A stretch of 64,000 bases of DNA from DYRG01 sp041161065 (GCA_041161065.1 JBEAVE010000013.1:1-64000); one strand, 5' to 3'. Numbered from the stretch's first letter, positions 26,413 through 36,031 are shown. Numbers and translations are program-made. Notes: generated by a model not told the origin, from the letters alone.

Positions 26413-28394
26413 GAACCTCTTCGCCGCTTATTTGTTTTAGGAAATTGAGAGGAAAATGGCGTGGTTTTGAAACGCGCACCTTCGGGTTGTTGTTTGGGCG
26501 ATAAAACAGGTTGAAAATTAGGAATCAAATGGTGTTTTCCATTCCCAATCAAATCCACTCGACCCATTTGTCGAAGCGCATCACGCAATAATTGCCAATT
26601 AGCGGGATCATGATAACGTAAAAAGGCTTTGTGTAATCGACGTAATTTCAACCCTTTTGCGGTATAAACTTGCTCACTTTTTTCATTCACCAAATGTAAT
26701 GGGTTTCTACCCGAATGATACATGGTAGTTGCTAATGCCATTGGGGACGGTAAAAAGGCTTGAACTTGATCTAATTTAAAATTATTTTTCTTTAACCATA
26801 AAGCTAAATTTAACATATCTTGCGTGGTGGCGGCAGGGTGCGCGGCAATGAAATAAGGAATCAAATACTGTTCTTTACCCGCTGCTTTAGAATATTTCTC
26901 AAATAGTTGCTTAAATTTATCATAAGAACTAATTGAGGGTTTCATCATTTTTGCTAAAACGTTATCTTCCGTGTGTTCAGGAGCAATTTTCAAATAACCG
27001 CCCACATGATGTGTCACCAATTCTTTAATGTATTCCGGCGATTCTACCGCTAAATCATAACGGACACCAGAACCAATCGTGATTTTCTTAATTCCTTTAA
27101 TTTCTCTCGCTTGTTTATAAATGTCAATTAACGGTTGATGATTGGTATTTAAGTTTTGGCAAATCGTTGGATAAACACAAGAAAGTTTGCGGCAATGTTT
27201 CTCGATGTTATGATCTTTGCAACCCAAACGGTACATATTTGCAGTGGGTCCGCCCAAATCAGAAATAACGCCCGTAAAACCTTGTCCGATTGTTTGAATT
27301 TGTTTAATTTCTTTGATAATAGATTCTTGAGAACGGCTTTGAATAATTCTTCCTTCGTGTTCGGTAATTGAACAAAAAGTACAACCCCCAAAACAACCGC
27401 GCATAATATTGATCGAAAAACGGATCATTTCAAAGGCTGGAATCTTTTGATTTTGATAAGACGGGTGCGGCAATCTTGCATAAGGTAATTCATAGACTTG
27501 ATCTAATTCTGTGGTACTCAAGGGAAATGGTGGCGGATTTAACCATATTTCACGATTGCCATGTTTCTGAATTAACGCCCGTGCATTATGCGGATTGGAT
27601 TCAAGATGTAATATTCGAGAAGCCTGTGCGTATTTGACGGAATCGGTTTTAACTTCCTCAAAACTTGGCAACCGCATGACGGTTTTTGTTCTCTCTATTT
27701 TGGGGGTATGTTCAAATACTTCGGTGAAATCTTCGGGGATTTGTTTTTTGATTACAACTGTTCCACGCAAATCTTGAATTTCATTGATTTTCTTTCCGCT
27801 TTCTAAAAGAAACGTCAAATCAATTAAAGCGCGTTCGGCATTGCCAAATAATAAAATATCTGCTTTAGAATCAACGAGAACCGAGCGGCGAACGGTATCC
27901 GACCAATAATCATAATGGGCGATGCGGCGCAAACTGGCTTCAATGCCGCCGAGCACAATCGGCACGTCCGAAAAAGCCTCTCGACACCGCTGCGCGTACA
28001 CGATCACCGCTCGATCGGGGCGTTTTCCCGCCACTCCGCCCGCTGTGTAGGCATCATCGCTGCGAATTTTGCGATCTGAGGTGTAACGATTGACCATCGA
28101 ATCCATATTGCCCGCTGTCACGCCAAAATAGAGGCGCGGTTTGCCTAAAATCTTAAAAGAATCAGCGTGTTGCCAATCCGGTTGCGCAATGATCCCGACG
28201 CGAAAACCTTGTGATTCGAGCAAACGTCCGATTAATGCCATGCCAAAACTAGGGTGATCGACATAGGCATCGCCCGTCACCAAAATCACGTCACAGCAAT
28301 CCCAGCCGAGCGCGTCCATTTCGGCGCGGGTCATCGGCAAAAACGGCGCAGAAGGCGGTGAGTAGGCGGTTGAATGGGCAAATAAATCGTTCAT
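26409..28394 (-). CDS. ygiQ: YgiQ family radical SAM protein
   Basis: A 661-residue radical S-adenosylmethionine protein of the UPF0313/YgiQ family. The N-terminal MTRAEMDALGWDCCDVILVTGDAYVDHPSFG block is diagnostic and the iron-sulfur motif RGCFGGCTFC lies near residue 330. The C-terminal QAFLPSPMALATTMYHSG region is also typical. The biochemical reaction is unknown. I chose ATG at 28394; a TTG eleven codons upstream keeps the frame but lacks family support. The first 180 codons are GC-rich while the rest is AT-rich. First gene of the ygiQ-mgtE-UDG run. Confidence 0.92.
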   Translation of the reverse strand: MNDLFAHSTAYSPPSAPFLPMTRAEMDALGWDCCDVILVTGDAYVDHPSFGMALIGRLLESQGFRVGIIAQPDWQHADSFKILGKPRLYFGVTAGNMDSMVNRYTSDRKIRSDDAYTAGGVAGKRPDRAVIVYAQRCREAFSDVPIVLGGIEASLRRIAHYDYWSDTVRRSVLVDSKADILLFGNAERALIDLTFLLESGKKINEIQDLRGTVVIKKQIPEDFTEVFEHTPKIERTKTVMRLPSFEEVKTDSVKYAQASRILHLESNPHNARALIQKHGNREIWLNPPPFPLSTTELDQVYELPYARLPHPSYQNQKIPAFEMIRFSINIMRGCFGGCTFCSITEHEGRIIQSRSQESIIKEIKQIQTIGQGFTGVISDLGGPTANMYRLGCKDHNIEKHCRKLSCVYPTICQNLNTNHQPLIDIYKQAREIKGIKKITIGSGVRYDLAVESPEYIKELVTHHVGGYLKIAPEHTEDNVLAKMMKPSISSYDKFKQLFEKYSKAAGKEQYLIPYFIAAHPAATTQDMLNLALWLKKNNFKLDQVQAFLPSPMALATTMYHSGRNPLHLVNEKSEQVYTAKGLKLRRLHKAFLRYHDPANWQLLRDALRQMGRVDLIGNGKHHLIPNFQPVLSPKQQPEGARFKTTPFSSQFPKTNKRRRGS

Positions 28395-28529
28395 GGCGTG
28401 GTCAAACTCTCTACAAAAGCGGCTCAACAGTGTAACAAAGTTTTACTTTTTAGCCCGCTTTCAACGCACAAAAAAATTGTCTGGATCATATAATGTACGC
28501 TCAAAATTAGAGAAAACCCTTATTTTATT

Positions 28530-29756
28530 ATGTCAGTTGTTAATTCCGAACCCGCTACGCCTCGCGCAGCAACCATTTTAATTGTCGACGATTTAGAAAC
28601 CAATTTGAACATACTTTATGTGTTGGTGCATTCATTAGGACACCTTCCCGTTTTAGCAAAGAACGGCAAAGAAGCTCTCGCGGCATTGCAAAAACATCGC
28701 CCCGATTTGATTTTACTCGACATTTTAATGCCCGATATGAATGGGTATGAAGTTTTAGCTACTATTCGTCAATCAACACAGTTTCGCCGATTGCCTATTG
28801 TGGTCATTTCTGCGATTAGTGAAATGGATAGCATCGTCAAATGTATTCAACTCGGCGCAGACGATTATTTAACCAAACCACTGAATAAAATTTTGTTAGA
28901 AGCTAGAATCCAAAATTGCTTAGAACGAAAATATTGGAACGATAAAGAAAGTCATTACTTGAGAAAGATTAATAATCGCCGCGCCGCGCTCGAGAAAATG
29001 ATCATCGACAAAAACAAAGAACTCGCCGCCACTTATCAAGCATTAAATAACCTCAATAAAACCAAAAATGAGTTTCTTCGTATCCTTTCTCATGAGTTAA
29101 GAACCCCCCTTAATTCTTTATTAGCACCTTCTCGTTATTTGATCGATGAACAAAGTGATCAAGTTTTGAGAAAAGAATCCGTTGAACTTTTTACAGACGC
29201 ATTAGAACAATTCAAAGAACTCATCGAACACGCAGAACTCATTGTGCAATTAAGTCTTAGAGAAAAAACTCACCCTTCTCACTATGTTCATTTAGGTACT
29301 GTCTTAGATATTGCAATACACCATGTTCAAAAGTTTGCTGACTTTCGACAAATCAAATTACCTAAACTTTTACCATTTGATCAGTTAATTCTAGGCGACG
29401 AAAATTTGTTTTCACGTGGATTTGAAACGCTCCTCAAATTAGCCATCAAATTTTCAACCGCCCATTCGACTATCAATATCTGTTGTGAATCTACCCAAAA
29501 ACACCTTGAAATATCGATTTCTGCAACAGGTTGGTTAATTCCTGAAAAATACCGGCACACGTTCTTTGATTTATTCGGTGTAACTGAAACCATTATTCCG
29601 GGCGGCGATTTAGGATTAGCACCCCCTTTAATTGCCCGACTTTTTCAAACATTTGATGGAGCAATTACTTTCCAAAATACCAATTCCACAGGTGTTTGTT
29701 TCACCGTCACGCTGCCAATCGTTTATAAATCTATCGATGATCCCCATGTATTTTAA
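28530..29756 (+). CDS. Receiver-HisKA protein with degenerate ATPase domain
   Basis: A 408-residue cytoplasmic protein. The receiver domain has DDLE and Asp64 in LLDILMPDMNG; Lys in LTKPLNK. A coiled segment leads to a HisKA domain with His188 in LSHELRTPLNS. The following ATPase-like domain has lost its hallmarks: the N box reads ETLLKLAIKFS (no Asn), the G1 box reads ISATGWLIP rather than DxGxGI, and G2 reads DLGLAPPL. It may serve as a phosphotransfer or dimer scaffold, not an autokinase. Overlaps the next gene by 11 bases, so it heads a plus-strand run. Confidence 0.85.
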   Translation: MSVVNSEPATPRAATILIVDDLETNLNILYVLVHSLGHLPVLAKNGKEALAALQKHRPDLILLDILMPDMNGYEVLATIRQSTQFRRLPIVVISAISEMDSIVKCIQLGADDYLTKPLNKILLEARIQNCLERKYWNDKESHYLRKINNRRAALEKMIIDKNKELAATYQALNNLNKTKNEFLRILSHELRTPLNSLLAPSRYLIDEQSDQVLRKESVELFTDALEQFKELIEHAELIVQLSLREKTHPSHYVHLGTVLDIAIHHVQKFADFRQIKLPKLLPFDQLILGDENLFSRGFETLLKLAIKFSTAHSTINICCESTQKHLEISISATGWLIPEKYRHTFFDLFGVTETIIPGGDLGLAPPLIARLFQTFDGAITFQNTNSTGVCFTVTLPIVYKSIDDPHVF

Positions 29757-31431
29757 ACAATTTTCTTCACGTCATTGGTTTGCACTGGCATTGATTCAAG
29801 CTCTGTTGGCTGGGTATTTTTTCTCTAATATTCAAACATATACTATTTATCAAAATATTCCTAACCTTTTATTTGACGACTTAGGTTTTAATCCTTTTAT
29901 AATTAGAACATTGTTTTCTGATGCAATGATCATTTTGATTTTAATATTGCCCTTTATTTTTATCAATAAACCCGAACAAACTTATTTAAAAAAGTATTTC
30001 AATAATTTGCAATTCTCTAATATATTATTGGTTTTAATGAGTTATATGACGCTTATTTTAAGTGCTGCAGGTACATTAGAACTAGATTATTTCATCTATA
30101 TGATAATTATTTGGTGGATAATAAGTAATATTTGCATAGCAATTCATTTGTTTTTAGTTGCTATTTTACCTCAAAAATGGATTGCTCATATTATTGCAAC
30201 AGTTATTTTATTTTTATTATGGTTTAATCTCAATCAAATTGAACAAAATCAACCTTTACCAACTATTAGTCAGCTTGCATTACAACGGCTTTCTGAACCA
30301 TTAGAAATAAAGGCTTTTATTGCAGAAAATAATCCGCTTTCAAAACGCATAACAACATTCATTAAACGTTATCAACAAATATACCCTCATATCAAATTAA
30401 CTTTTATAAATCCCTCTTCTGCACCTGCTCAAATAAAAGCCTTTCAAATTGAACAAGAAGGTGAATTATTATTGCAATACGCTGGACATATTACAAAAGT
30501 CGCAAAAATTACTGATTATTTCTTTACAAAAGGATTGTATAAATTATTATATCAACGCCAAACAACAGTCGTTTTTTTGCAAGGACATGGAGAAAGAACT
30601 TTATCAAATAATTCACCATTTGAATATGGATTATTTGGGGCATTACTACAAAACGAAAATATAAATATTATTTTGCAATCTGTTCCTCCAGAAGTTGATA
30701 GAAAAACTTTACTTATTATTGCGAATCCTCGCCAACCTTTAACAGCACAAGAAAGTTATGCAATTTTAGAGTATGTTAAAAAGGGAGGAAATTTATTATG
30801 GTTGCTCGAGCCTATTTTAGAGAATGATGGTTTATACGGTTTAAATCAACTAGCCGATTTCTTGGGTTTGAAAATATTAGCAGGACGGTTGTGGAATGAA
30901 ACCCTTAAAACAAATCAAACGTTAATAAATATTACGAATTTTTCTACTTTGGAAAATATGATAGGATTAAATGCGCTATTTCCAGAAACAACTGCATTGC
31001 AATTAGAAAACAATATTTTTAATTATCAATCCTTTTTGAAAACCCCTGTTTTACACTTAAAGCCATTTGAAGCTGAAAAATCAGAAGAAATGCAAGCTGT
31101 TTTTACTATAGGTCTTATATTTCAACGTGCAATCAATATATTGCACCAACGTATTGCAATTATTGGTGATAGCGATTTTATTTCCAATGGGTATTTAGAA
31201 AAAGCTAATAATGCAAAATTAGCGATTAATCTTATTGAAAACTTGACAGAAGACGCGGATTTCATTAACTTACCCATCAAAAAGCGGCGCGACACTCAAT
31301 TAGCCCTAGATTTTAATTTACAAATAGCTTTTACTGGATTTTTTCTTTTTATATTGCCGACGATTTTTTTGATCATTAGTTGGCGAAAATTGGCTAAACA
31401 AATACCCTCTGAAATTGGAGCATCACTATGA
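29746..31431 (+). CDS. GldG-like membrane protein fused to permease-like segments
   Basis: About 561 residues. Five hydrophobic segments occupy residues about 10-185 (ALALIQALLAGYFF, IILILILPFIFI, ILLVLMSYMTLILSA, MIIIWWIISNICIA, IIATVILFLLWFNL), then a large extracytoplasmic domain of the GldG/ABC-2 auxiliary type (PLEIKAFIAENNPLSKRI, VVFLQGHGERTLSN, LLIIANPRQPLTAQE, GGNLLWLLEP), and a final membrane helix (TGFFLFILPTIFLIIS). GldG works with GldF and GldA in Bacteroidetes gliding; homologues occur elsewhere with ABC-2 transporters. Neither ATPase nor separate permease is here. The N-terminal part resembles the tail of a GldF permease. Start is uncertain (29737 or 29746). Confidence 0.7.
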   Translation: MYFKQFSSRHWFALALIQALLAGYFFSNIQTYTIYQNIPNLLFDDLGFNPFIIRTLFSDAMIILILILPFIFINKPEQTYLKKYFNNLQFSNILLVLMSYMTLILSAAGTLELDYFIYMIIIWWIISNICIAIHLFLVAILPQKWIAHIIATVILFLLWFNLNQIEQNQPLPTISQLALQRLSEPLEIKAFIAENNPLSKRITTFIKRYQQIYPHIKLTFINPSSAPAQIKAFQIEQEGELLLQYAGHITKVAKITDYFFTKGLYKLLYQRQTTVVFLQGHGERTLSNNSPFEYGLFGALLQNENINIILQSVPPEVDRKTLLIIANPRQPLTAQESYAILEYVKKGGNLLWLLEPILENDGLYGLNQLADFLGLKILAGRLWNETLKTNQTLINITNFSTLENMIGLNALFPETTALQLENNIFNYQSFLKTPVLHLKPFEAEKSEEMQAVFTIGLIFQRAINILHQRIAIIGDSDFISNGYLEKANNAKLAINLIENLTEDADFINLPIKKRRDTQLALDFNLQIAFTGFFLFILPTIFLIISWRKLAKQIPSEIGASL

Positions 31432-32051
31432 ATTTAAGTGTAGAACATTTTAATCAAGTTGCAAATGAATGGGATAAGAAACCTATGCGGGTTCAAATCG
31501 CTTTGAAAGTTGCCGAAGCGATTACAACACAGATTCCCTTGAAACCAACCATGACTGCAATGGATTATGGTTGTGGAACAGGGTTAGTGATGTTTGAACT
31601 TGCGCCCAAATTAAAACAGGTTTTAGGCATAGATAGCGCAGAAGAAATGCTTAAAATTGTTGAAGAAAAATGTGTAGAGCAACACATTACAAATGTTACC
31701 GCCCAACTTGCAGATTTAACCCATGAAGAACTCCCGCCGCAATCATTTGATTTAATCTTTAGTAGTATGACATTTCACCATATTAAAGATACTGCGCATT
31801 TAATGCAGCAATGTTTTCAACGTTTGAATAAAGGAGGTTGGTTAGCAATTGCGGATTTAGATCGTGAAGATGGGACATTTCACCCGTCAAATATGGCAGG
31901 CGTTATGCACTTTGGTTTTGATCGTGAGCAATTTGAGCAACAATTATTAGCAACTGGATTTCAAAATCCCCAAGCAATCACCGCACATATTGTTCAAAAA
32001 GAAAACCGTAATTATCCTATTTTTCTTTATACCGCGCAAAAGCTAGATTAA
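31428..32051 (+). CDS. Class I SAM-dependent methyltransferase
   Basis: A 207-residue methyltransferase. Motif I MDYGCGTGLV (residues about 44-53), the acidic residue in VLGIDSAEEML, ADLTHEELPPQSFDLIFSSMTFHHI and GGWLAIADLD give the standard Rossmann core. It overlaps the GldG-like gene by ATGA. Substrate cannot be predicted; small-molecule type by size. Confidence 0.85.
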   Translation: MNLSVEHFNQVANEWDKKPMRVQIALKVAEAITTQIPLKPTMTAMDYGCGTGLVMFELAPKLKQVLGIDSAEEMLKIVEEKCVEQHITNVTAQLADLTHEELPPQSFDLIFSSMTFHHIKDTAHLMQQCFQRLNKGGWLAIADLDREDGTFHPSNMAGVMHFGFDREQFEQQLLATGFQNPQAITAHIVQKENRNYPIFLYTAQKLD

Positions 32052-32063
32052 AATATATTTGAA

Positions 32064-32792
32064 ATGCGTTTTAGTTTAATTATTGGGTTTGTGGTGGCTT
32101 TTTTCATTCATTGGATTGGATTGAGCCAGTCTTTGTTGTCTCGTCAAATAATTAAAATGGAAAAGCTACCTCAAAAAATAATTTCAATTTCATTAACAAA
32201 ACAACCTGCAAAAAATGTAGAAAAGAGTGAGCCTAATGCTATTTCACCCGCGATTTCTGAAACAATAGCACCCATTGAGAAAAAAATATCGCCTAAAAAA
32301 CCTAACCTTAAAAAAAAAGTAAAGCCTAAAAAAAAATTGCCTGATCCTCAAAAAGCTCAAAAGAAAATATTAAATCCTCTAATAGAAAATAGAGAGGAAA
32401 ATAACGATGTTTTAACTAAACATACGGTGAAAGAAAAAATAGCATCATCGCAACCTGAACAATTGATGGAACAACCATCCGAACAAAAAATAGAGCAACC
32501 TGTTATTTCTAAAACTGTTAAAAACGTGAAGAATGCCTGTACAAAGCAATCCTATTGTCCGCAACCTGATTATCCATTTGTTGCAAAACAACGTTATATT
32601 GAAGGTTGGGTTAAATTAGCACTCACAATTGATGGAAAAGGGGCGGTTGTTAATGTTAAAATACTTGCCAGTGAACCCGAGGAGATATTTGAGGAATCGG
32701 CATTGAATGCAGTTGAACAATGGCGGGATTTAGCAGAGCATTTTTACAACCAAATCGTCGAGCAAACTATTTATTTTAATCTACAAAATTGA
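32064..32792 (+). CDS. TonB-family energy transducer
   Basis: A 242-residue periplasm-spanning protein. One N-terminal membrane anchor (LIIGFVVAFFIHWIGL, with the conserved-type His) is followed by a Lys/Pro-rich spacer (about 60-110) and a C-terminal TonB domain: PDYPFVAKQRYIEGWVKLAL and the VNVKILASEP/ALNAVEQWR end. It would couple the proton motive force to outer-membrane receptors, but no exbB/exbD or receptor is nearby. Two cysteines (ACTKQSYC) just before the TonB domain could form a disulfide. Ribosome site weak. Confidence 0.8.
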   Translation: MRFSLIIGFVVAFFIHWIGLSQSLLSRQIIKMEKLPQKIISISLTKQPAKNVEKSEPNAISPAISETIAPIEKKISPKKPNLKKKVKPKKKLPDPQKAQKKILNPLIENREENNDVLTKHTVKEKIASSQPEQLMEQPSEQKIEQPVISKTVKNVKNACTKQSYCPQPDYPFVAKQRYIEGWVKLALTIDGKGAVVNVKILASEPEEIFEESALNAVEQWRDLAEHFYNQIVEQTIYFNLQN

Positions 32793-32802
32793 GAGGTTTT
32801 TT

Positions 32803-33624
32803 ATGAAACAATTACTATTAGGTATTTTATGTGGCTGTTGTTTATTTCAAAATAGCTATGCTTTACGTTGGAATGAGGTAGAAACAGTAACTGAATCACC
32901 GGTTGCTGCAGTTGGAACAACAAGTAATGGTTGCTTAAGTGGTGGGGAAGCCATGCCATTAGACGGAGAGGGGTATCAAATGATGAGAACGTCACGTTAT
33001 CGTTATTTTGGTCACCCTAAGTTATTAGCATTTCTCCGTCAATTAGCAACAGACATTCAAAAGTTAAAGGTTGGAACTTTGTTAATTGGGGATTTGTCGC
33101 AACCGCGTGGAGGTCCTATGAATTCAATGCACGCAAGCCATCAAAATGGATTAGATGCGGATATTTGGTTGTGGTTAGCTCCTCAACCTTTGACAAATAA
33201 TGAACGTGAGCATTTTTCTGCGCCTGTAATGGTAAAAAGTAATAAGCAAGAAGTGAACAATAAATGGACGCAAGGACAAGTAGAATTGATGCGTTTGATT
33301 GCTGAAAACCCTGATACTGAGCGGGTGTTCATCAATGCAGCGATTAAACAATCTTTATGTGAACAATCGCAAGGACAATGGCATTGGTTGCGTAAAATAC
33401 GTCCTTGGTGGGGACATGATGAACATTTACACGTTCGATTGCACTGTCCAGAGAATGATCCGTATTGCAAAGAAACCGCTCCCATTCCAGCAGGAGATGG
33501 TTGTGATGATTTGAATTGGTGGTTTTCTGAAGAGGCTTTAAATCCAAAGAAATCTAAGAAAAAATCTAAAACAACAAAACCTCCTTTACCCTCTTTTTGT
33601 AACGCCGTATTAAATGCCAAATAA
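32803..33624 (+). CDS. mepA: Penicillin-insensitive murein endopeptidase MepA
   Basis: Periplasmic LAS-type zinc peptidase (M74) cleaving D-Ala-mDAP cross-links. Signal peptide MKQLLLGILCGCCLFQNSYA. Zinc ligands expected in MepA are at His113 and Asp120 in HQNGLDADIW and in the C-terminal WWGHDEHLHVRL; all are present. The SQPRGGPMNSMHASH segment is diagnostic. Length 273 residues, E. coli 274. Six or more cysteines could form the disulfides of the family. The tail after residue 245 is Lys/Ser-rich and variable. Confidence 0.94.
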   Translation: MKQLLLGILCGCCLFQNSYALRWNEVETVTESPVAAVGTTSNGCLSGGEAMPLDGEGYQMMRTSRYRYFGHPKLLAFLRQLATDIQKLKVGTLLIGDLSQPRGGPMNSMHASHQNGLDADIWLWLAPQPLTNNEREHFSAPVMVKSNKQEVNNKWTQGQVELMRLIAENPDTERVFINAAIKQSLCEQSQGQWHWLRKIRPWWGHDEHLHVRLHCPENDPYCKETAPIPAGDGCDDLNWWFSEEALNPKKSKKKSKTTKPPLPSFCNAVLNAK

Positions 33625-33637
33625 CTAAGGAACAAGT

Positions 33638-34297
33638 ATGAAATTAGCGATATTTGATTTGGATAATACGTTGTTAAATGGTGATAGTGATGTGGCATGG
33701 GGAGAATATTTAATTGAGTTGGGTGTTCGAGATGAGGAAAATTATCGGCAAACTAATTTGAAGTTTTACCAAGATTATTTAGATGGTTGTTTAGATATTC
33801 GAGCGTTTCAACGGTTTCAATTAAAGGTTTTAACCGAGTATCCACTAGAAACCTTATTGCAATGGCGAACTGATTTCATTACAAAGAAAATAACGCCCTT
33901 AATGCTTCCGAAAGCACAGGCGTTAATTGACGAGCATCGACAAAACAATGCACATTTGTTAATTATTACGGCAACTAATCGTTTTATTACGCAACCCATT
34001 GCGGAGAAATTAGGGATTCAGGATTTGATTGCAACTGAACCTGAAATGAAAGACGGTTGTTATACGGGTGAGATTATTGATGAACCCAGTTATGCGCAAG
34101 GAAAAGTGATTCGTTTAAAGCAGTGGTTAAAAGAGAGAAACTGGGTATTTGAAAAGATAGAAACATGGTTTTATAGTGATTCACATAATGATTTGCCGCT
34201 GTTGAGAAAAGTGACTTATCCGATAGCGGTTGATGCAGATGAAAAATTATGCACAGAAGCTAAACAACGGGGTTGGTCACTTATCAGTCTGCGTTGA
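33638..34297 (+). CDS. HAD-superfamily hydrolase, subfamily IB
   Basis: A 219-residue phosphatase-like protein. Motif I FDLDNTLL supplies the nucleophile Asp and acid Asp; motif II ITATNRF; the Lys in GKVIRLKQWL; motif IV YSDSHNDLPLL. This group includes phosphoserine phosphatase-like and histidinol-phosphatase-like enzymes (for example the Pseudomonas HAD-type HisN), so a small phosphoester is the likely substrate. Starts 13 bases after mepA. Confidence 0.85.
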   Translation: MKLAIFDLDNTLLNGDSDVAWGEYLIELGVRDEENYRQTNLKFYQDYLDGCLDIRAFQRFQLKVLTEYPLETLLQWRTDFITKKITPLMLPKAQALIDEHRQNNAHLLIITATNRFITQPIAEKLGIQDLIATEPEMKDGCYTGEIIDEPSYAQGKVIRLKQWLKERNWVFEKIETWFYSDSHNDLPLLRKVTYPIAVDADEKLCTEAKQRGWSLISLR

Positions 34298-34338
34298 AGA
34301 AAATAGGCAAATTTTGGATTTGAAAAAAAGGGAACAAT

Positions 34339-34986
34339 ATGCAATTAACCACAACGGCGGGTGAAACATTTGAAACATATTCGGTGGGTGCAGCAAATGC
34401 TAAACGCTGCATTTTAATTATTCATGATTGGTGGGGAATGCTCGACTATAACAAAGAGTTTGCAAATTATTTCAAAAAACTGGGTTATCGGGCGATGGTT
34501 ATTGATTTGTACAACGGGTATCACCCGACAAATACCAAAGAGGCGGGTGAATTTATGCGCAGTATCGATCAGGCGGTCGCGTCGCGCAAAGTTTGTGCCG
34601 CATTGGAATCGCTCAAACGCCCGAACCGCAAAATTGCCGTTCTGGGTTGGTCATTCGGCGGGGTGCAGGCGCAATATGCCGCGCTTGAGTATCCCGATTT
34701 GGTGAAAGCGATTGTGCTTTATTATTGCCGAATTGTTTTCGATAAACAAAATATTCAACAATTACAAGCACCTGTGTTAGGGATTTTCGCTGAAGCCGAG
34801 CGGACATGGCCCGATAAACAAGTTGCTTTAGAAAACTTAATGGCGGAATTTGATAAGACCTTGATTTGTCACAGTTATGATGCCGATCACGGCTTTGCAA
34901 ATCCCGACAGCGTGCGCTTCGACGATCAAGCAACCGAATATTCCCGCGATATTACCGTTGAATTCCTTAACAAATACCTTGCTTAG
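34339..34986 (+). CDS. Dienelactone hydrolase family protein
   Basis: Alpha/beta-hydrolase of 215 residues. The nucleophile elbow GWSFGG puts Ser105 where classic dienelactone hydrolase has Cys; oxyanion region HDWWGM; His in DADHGFANP near residue 188. The acid residue is probably within EAERTWPD. Such Ser variants are common and have esterase activity on unknown substrates. A stretch around 34550-34700 is GC-rich relative to the ends. Confidence 0.85.
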   Translation: MQLTTTAGETFETYSVGAANAKRCILIIHDWWGMLDYNKEFANYFKKLGYRAMVIDLYNGYHPTNTKEAGEFMRSIDQAVASRKVCAALESLKRPNRKIAVLGWSFGGVQAQYAALEYPDLVKAIVLYYCRIVFDKQNIQQLQAPVLGIFAEAERTWPDKQVALENLMAEFDKTLICHSYDADHGFANPDSVRFDDQATEYSRDITVEFLNKYLA

Positions 34987-35007
34987 TTTCAAATGCAGGT
35001 AGTGATC

Positions 35008-35033
35008 AAAACAGCAGATGATCTGGTTGTTTT
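35008..35033 (+). terminator. Terminator of the dienelactone hydrolase gene
   Basis: AAAACAGCAGAT (35008-35019) pairs with ATCTGGTTGTTTT (35021-35033) with one bulge and one G-U pair, ending in T residues, 22 bases after the stop. Confidence 0.55.
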
Positions 35034-35054
35034 AACGGTTTCTAAATAAAGGAT

Positions 35055-35138
35055 AGTGGTATAAACCGAGAGAGGTTATTATAATCTAGCTTATTGAAAT
35101 ATATAAAGTTTATCTTCCCTGTTTATACCACTTTTTTT
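35055..35138 (+). other. Long-loop inverted repeat ending in a T run
   Basis: AGTGGTATAAAC (35055-35066) is perfectly complementary to GTTTATACCACT (35121-35132), followed by seven T residues. The 54-base loop contains TATAAT at 35080. It lies between a terminator and the end of era. Possible small RNA, second terminator or decayed miniature element; cannot decide. Confidence 0.4.
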
Positions 35139-35143
35139 AAGTT

Positions 35144-36031
35144 TTATTCGGAGTAACCTAATTGTCGTAAAGAGCGGTCGTTGTCTGACCAGTCGGCTTT
35201 GACTTTAACCCACAACTGAAGAAATACTTTTCTATCTAAAAGTTTCTCAATATCTTGTCGAGCTTGTGAACCAACTTTTTTGAGCATTGCTCCTCCTTTT
35301 CCTATCACAATGGCTTTTTGTCCATCGCGTTCAACCCAAATCAAACCAGAAATCTTTGTTATCGTTTCTTCATCAGCAAATTGCTCAATTTCAACCGTTG
35401 TTTGATAAGGCAGTTCTTCCCCCAATAGTAACATGAGTTTCTCACGAATCAATTCAGCAACCAGAAACCGCTCAGTTTTATCCGTCAATTGATCTTCAGA
35501 AAAGATAAAATCGTTTTCTGGCAATCTTTTAATGATTTCAAGTTCTAATGCGTTGAGATTATCTTGATCTTTGGCGGATAAAGGGCAAATCGCAGAAAAC
35601 TGGTATTTTTCGGACATTTTTTGCAAAAACGGCAACAAACGCTCACGGGGAACAATTTTATCGACTTTATTGACCACTAAAATAACGGGGATTTGAATAT
35701 TTTTAAACCGATTTAAAACCCACTCATCTTCGTCGCGCCATTGCATCGCTTCAACAACAAAGACAATCACATCAACATCTTGCACAAGACCCAGTGCATT
35801 TTTATTCATTATGCGATTGAGGGCTTTTTGGGGAGAAATTTGCAAACCCGGCGTATCGACAAAAATTAATTGCTGATTTTCTAACGTTTTGATACCTAAG
35901 AGATTATGACGGGTTGTTTGGGGTTTTGGGGAAGTAATGCTGATTTTTTGCCCCAACAAGGCATTTAATAACGTTGATTTGCCGACGTTCGGGCGACCAA
36001 TAATAGCAATATAACCAGATTGAGTATTCAT
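35144..36031 (-). CDS. era: GTPase Era
   Basis: Essential GTPase that binds 16S rRNA in 30S maturation. P-loop GRPNVGKSTLLN, switch PQTTRHN, FVDTPG, NKVDK and the C-terminal KH domain (VERDGQKAIVIGKGGAMLKKVGSQAR) are intact; 295 residues. The start at 36031 gives MNTQSGYIAIIGRPNVG; an earlier in-frame Met lacks family character. The expected place directly after rnc is occupied by a toxin-antitoxin pair, and a decayed copy of the rnc end precedes this gene (next entry). It therefore needs its own promoter. Clearly functional-looking and more AT-rich than rnc. Confidence 0.95.
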   Translation of the reverse strand: MNTQSGYIAIIGRPNVGKSTLLNALLGQKISITSPKPQTTRHNLLGIKTLENQQLIFVDTPGLQISPQKALNRIMNKNALGLVQDVDVIVFVVEAMQWRDEDEWVLNRFKNIQIPVILVVNKVDKIVPRERLLPFLQKMSEKYQFSAICPLSAKDQDNLNALELEIIKRLPENDFIFSEDQLTDKTERFLVAELIREKLMLLLGEELPYQTTVEIEQFADEETITKISGLIWVERDGQKAIVIGKGGAMLKKVGSQARQDIEKLLDRKVFLQLWVKVKADWSDNDRSLRQLGYSE

